Part shown: one piece after another, positions 5,797 to 8,446 of the stretch | How positions within the stretch are numbered: position 1 is the first letter of the stretch | How the letters are laid out: every line of letters begins with the position of its first letter | Source: an uncultured Prevotella sp. | Lineage (GTDB): Bacteria > Bacteroidota > Bacteroidia > Bacteroidales > Bacteroidaceae | Assembly: GCA_945637645.1 (NCBI GenBank) | Contig: CALZDK010000090.1 | Location: 1-8,446 of the forward strand | Direction: 5' to 3' | Length of the DNA stretch: 8,446 nucleotides | The notes under the pieces: model-generated | Database searches by the model: none | The model's input: the letters and a program-made list of their open reading frames with translations, nothing else | Told to the model about the DNA's origin: nothing | Position numbers and translations under genes: made by a program

Positions 5797-8397
5797 TCAC
5801 ATCTCCACCACTTGCAGTGAATAAGGCGGAAGCTGCAATCTAAGTTTTCCTTCCGTCAAGGTTCCCTTTTTCCCGGTCTTTATCACAACGCGCTCCTGAC
5901 CAGGCTCTCCTGCAAAGCCCTCATAGGCTGCTCCCTGCTTCAATCCTGCCGCATCCACTTCAAGCTGCAGCTCAACAGGCAGCACGTTGACAACCTTCAG
6001 GTAGCGTTTTCCAGTCTTGGAATCCACAACCACCGTAGCCGCCACACGTTTTGTAATGTCGGCAGCTCCAGCTTCCGTCATTCCCTCCGTGTCCACCGAC
6101 AGCTTCGTGTCAACAAACTTGTCGCCGGCATATTTCGAGAACAGGCGCTGTGTCTCATAGCTTGGGGTGAGGTCTATTGTCTCGTTGTCGAAATAAATCA
6201 TGTCCGGATTCCAGTTCTGGTGCTTCAGATGACAGAGCATCGGAGCGTAAGATGTCATAGACACCACGTCGCCATTCCTCTCTATCGCACACAGATGCAG
6301 GGCCTCAGCCAATGCACAGTCGATATTGCCTCGCTTGCTTCGTGCCGCATACTCGCCGAGATACACCTTCGGGGCGTTGCGGTCGTAGTTGTCATAATAG
6401 TCCTGGTTGTTAATAAACCATCCCACGCTCTCATAGTAGTGCTCATCTACTAAGGAGAAGATATCCTTGTGCTGCTTGGCAAACTTCCATCCTTCCACAT
6501 AGTCCGACGACGGAGTGTGGAAAGGTCCTGCCGTTCCGCAAATCTCTATCTCAGGATATTTCTCGTGTATTGCCTTGCAGATCATCAGGCAACGGTCCTC
6601 AAACACGGTGGATATGATGTCCTCATTGCCTATTCCTATATATTTCAGGTTGAAAGGCTCTGGATGACCAGCGTCGGCTCTCATCTTTGCCCACTTGTTT
6701 GTGGCAGGGTCGCCGTTAGCCCACTCTATCATGTTCATCAGTTCCTCAATATAGGCAGGCATGTCCTCCATCGGTATTCCTCCCTGCTGTCCGCCAAAAC
6801 CGTTGGCGTTGGGGGCGGAGTTCTGACATGGCACACCGGCAGCGAGCACTGGCAGCGGCTCCGCTCCAATGTCCTCACAGAACTGGAAATACTCGAAGAA
6901 TCCGAGTCCGCGAGTCTGATGATAGCGCCAGATGTTTCTGTCGGGAACACGGTCGTAGAGCGGTCCCACGGTATGGTTCCAGTGGTAGATATTGTCAAGT
7001 CCGTCGCCATGGCTCATGCAGCCTCCTGGGAAACGCACAAATTTCGGGTGCAGGTTGGCAATCGTCTCCGCAAGGTCGCGTCGGAGTCCGTTCTTTCTTC
7101 CCTTGAATGTATCTTGCGGGAAGAGGCTTATCATGTCTAACCTTGCCTCTGCCTTTCCTTCAGCCACTATACGCAGCTCCGCAGCCTTCGTGTCTGCCGA
7201 CGGCGCGAGAGTCACTTCATATTTCTGCCAGCCCTCGTGCAGCGTTTCCGCCGCCTTCTTGTCCTTTGGTCTCACGTCTATGACAGCCTCAGCCACCACT
7301 GTGCCGTTCTCCACCATTGCCACCTTGAAGCGTTTCTTGCCCTTGGTATTCACATAGAAACTGAAATCGTATTTCGCTCCTGCCTTCAGTGTCATACCGT
7401 CCCATCCGCTGTTGTAGAGTGTGTCGGCACCGATGCTCAAAGCATTGGCATTGTGCTTGCCCAACGGACAGTCGGTCACTATCCTCGGTTCCGCACCCGA
7501 AGCCAATCTCCATGCTGTAAAGGCGTTCCAGCCCTCATGGTCATTGGGAGTGTATTCAAAATCGCGGTTCTGCACCAGCTCTGCATACAGTCCTCCGTCG
7601 GCGGCATAGCTTATATCCTCAAAGAATATACCTATCAGTTTGTCGCTGATATTCTTACACTTAGCCTCATTAACGTTAAGCGAAGCTTTAATCTGTCCTT
7701 TAGCCAACAGTTGAGCAAATCTGGCTTTGTCGTCAGCCAAGTTCTCGCCCCACATTTGCGCCTTTCGTCCTTGTTCGTCGAAATATTTTATTATTGCCGC
7801 AGAGTTTTGTGGCTTGCCTTCCAAAGAGATAATGTTTCCTGTCTGAGCCTTTCCGTCTATGGTCACCTTGTCTCGTTTCTTGTCGGCAGCCTCATATTCC
7901 TGCTTTGTTGCCTCCACGTCTTTGGAGAAGTGTCTGAACAGAGCGTCGGTGTTTGTTTTCCTATATCCGCCCTGTTTTGTCTTATACACAACGGAATAGC
8001 TGTTCTCACCGTTTCTCACTATCACTGGGGCAATCACTCCCTGATGGCTCATCTCCGGATAGTCCTGTGGTCGCCAAGTCACAAGGTCCTCGCTGTAAGC
8101 CACGGCAAAGCAAGGGGCAATGTCGTTCACCTGGAACACGGCAGCATATCCACCTTCCTCCAAAGCCACGGCAAACTCGGAGAACATCTTTTTGTCAGCT
8201 CCCCAGCGGGCATAGTCGGATGAGAAAATCTGTGCAATATCCACAAACTCACCTTCCGTTCCCTTTGTCTCGTCCAAATAGGCTATTCTCACTCCCTTAT
8301 CCACACCTGGCGAATAGAGAAACACCTTGTCGTCAGCATACGATGCTATCGACAATGCGGCAAGAGCAGCCACTGCAATTCTGTTTTTAATGTTCAT
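5797..8397 (-). CDS. Secreted GH51 alpha-L-arabinofuranosidase with extra N-terminal module
   Basis: This 866-residue enzyme is predicted to release terminal L-arabinofuranose from arabinan, arabinoxylan or their oligosaccharides in the periplasm or on the cell surface. A signal peptide spans residues 1 to about 20-21 (hydrophobic AVAALAALSIASYA). Residues about 22-230 are not GH51; a blade-like stretch (AVAYSEDLVTWRP, near 98-110) recalls GH43-type propellers. GH51 proper begins near 251 (LIGIFFEDISYAADGGLYAE). A carbohydrate-binding-like beta-sandwich is inserted at about 281-420, and the barrel resumes with KFVRFPGGC (452-460). The acid/base is Glu592 in YIGIGNE and the nucleophile Glu682 in VYLGEYA. 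A C-terminal beta-sandwich ends the protein (about 740-866). I chose the ATG at 8395-8397 over an in-frame TTG four codons upstream because it starts the signal peptide. Only 49 bp of upstream sequence is visible (8398-8446); it is A/T-rich and I see no TAnnTTTG box there. The family is secure; the natural substrate is not. Confidence 0.93.
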   Translation of the reverse strand: MNIKNRIAVAALAALSIASYADDKVFLYSPGVDKGVRIAYLDETKGTEGEFVDIAQIFSSDYARWGADKKMFSEFAVALEEGGYAAVFQVNDIAPCFAVAYSEDLVTWRPQDYPEMSHQGVIAPVIVRNGENSYSVVYKTKQGGYRKTNTDALFRHFSKDVEATKQEYEAADKKRDKVTIDGKAQTGNIISLEGKPQNSAAIIKYFDEQGRKAQMWGENLADDKARFAQLLAKGQIKASLNVNEAKCKNISDKLIGIFFEDISYAADGGLYAELVQNRDFEYTPNDHEGWNAFTAWRLASGAEPRIVTDCPLGKHNANALSIGADTLYNSGWDGMTLKAGAKYDFSFYVNTKGKKRFKVAMVENGTVVAEAVIDVRPKDKKAAETLHEGWQKYEVTLAPSADTKAAELRIVAEGKAEARLDMISLFPQDTFKGRKNGLRRDLAETIANLHPKFVRFPGGCMSHGDGLDNIYHWNHTVGPLYDRVPDRNIWRYHQTRGLGFFEYFQFCEDIGAEPLPVLAAGVPCQNSAPNANGFGGQQGGIPMEDMPAYIEELMNMIEWANGDPATNKWAKMRADAGHPEPFNLKYIGIGNEDIISTVFEDRCLMICKAIHEKYPEIEICGTAGPFHTPSSDYVEGWKFAKQHKDIFSLVDEHYYESVGWFINNQDYYDNYDRNAPKVYLGEYAARSKRGNIDCALAEALHLCAIERNGDVVSMTSYAPMLCHLKHQNWNPDMIYFDNETIDLTPSYETQRLFSKYAGDKFVDTKLSVDTEGMTEAGAADITKRVAATVVVDSKTGKRYLKVVNVLPVELQLEVDAAGLKQGAAYEGFAGEPGQERVVIKTGKKGTLTEGKLRLQLPPYSLQVVEM

Positions 8398-8446
8398 ATC
8401 AGTCTTCAATTAAGTTTATAGTAGTAGTTATCTTTAATCCTTTAAT

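Noticed and set aside
6469..7140. 223-residue plus-strand open frame opposite the GH51 catalytic region
   Set aside because: It lies opposite the conserved catalytic barrel including the GNE region; the composition is not protein-like and no family resemblance was seen.
7237..8223. 328-residue plus-strand open frame antisense to the arabinofuranosidase
   Set aside because: Long antisense frames are common opposite biased coding sequence. It covers well-defined GH51 codons, shows no recognisable motif and has no promoter or terminator of its own.

Overview
The window looks like chromosomal DNA from a Bacteroidales bacterium, most likely Prevotellaceae (Prevotella/Segatella-like). The grounds are promoter boxes matching the Bacteroidetes consensus (TTTG-N19-TAnnTTTG), A/T-rich sequence instead of clear Shine-Dalgarno sites upstream of starts, a Prevotella-style C-terminal tail on a secreted protease, and a large secreted GH51 arabinofuranosidase. 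The species-level assignment is inference. There are seven genes, and no rRNA, tRNA, CRISPR array or transposase was seen.

Layout. Bases 1-72 hold an 8-bp tandem repeat that runs into the 3' end of truA (tRNA pseudouridine synthase A, minus strand, 56-799). A 112-bp divergent promoter region (800-911) carries a TACCTTTG -7 box in each direction. Rightward from it run an EFR1-type flavodoxin/ferredoxin protein (912-1709) and, 4 nt later, a secreted M6-family zinc metalloprotease (1714-3570). An unusual nested inverted repeat with an embedded terminator-like hairpin (3582-3657) separates these from a three-gene rightward cluster: a small sigma-70/ECF-like sigma factor (3704-4180), a four-helix membrane protein with an N-terminal coiled coil (4202-4795), and an exported TraB/GumN-family protein (4821-5729). 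A strong intrinsic terminator (5749-5788) closes the cluster. It lies between that cluster and a convergent minus-strand GH51 alpha-L-arabinofuranosidase (5797-8397) with an extra N-terminal module and an inserted carbohydrate-binding-like domain.

How the genes may work together. truA is housekeeping. The EFR1 and M6 genes are probably co-transcribed from the 877-907 promoter, though no functional link between them is obvious. The sigma factor and membrane protein have the layout of a sigma/membrane-regulator pair, with the TraB/GumN protein as a co-transcribed envelope effector or sensor. This is inference from order and spacing. The arabinofuranosidase fits plant arabinan/arabinoxylan breakdown, and its promoter and any partner genes lie at or beyond the right edge.

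I did not find a clearly unprecedented system. The items most worth checking are the sigma/coiled-coil membrane/TraB module, the nested inverted repeat in front of it, the apparently leaderless EFR1 promoter, and the 8-bp satellite that supplies the last codons of truA.
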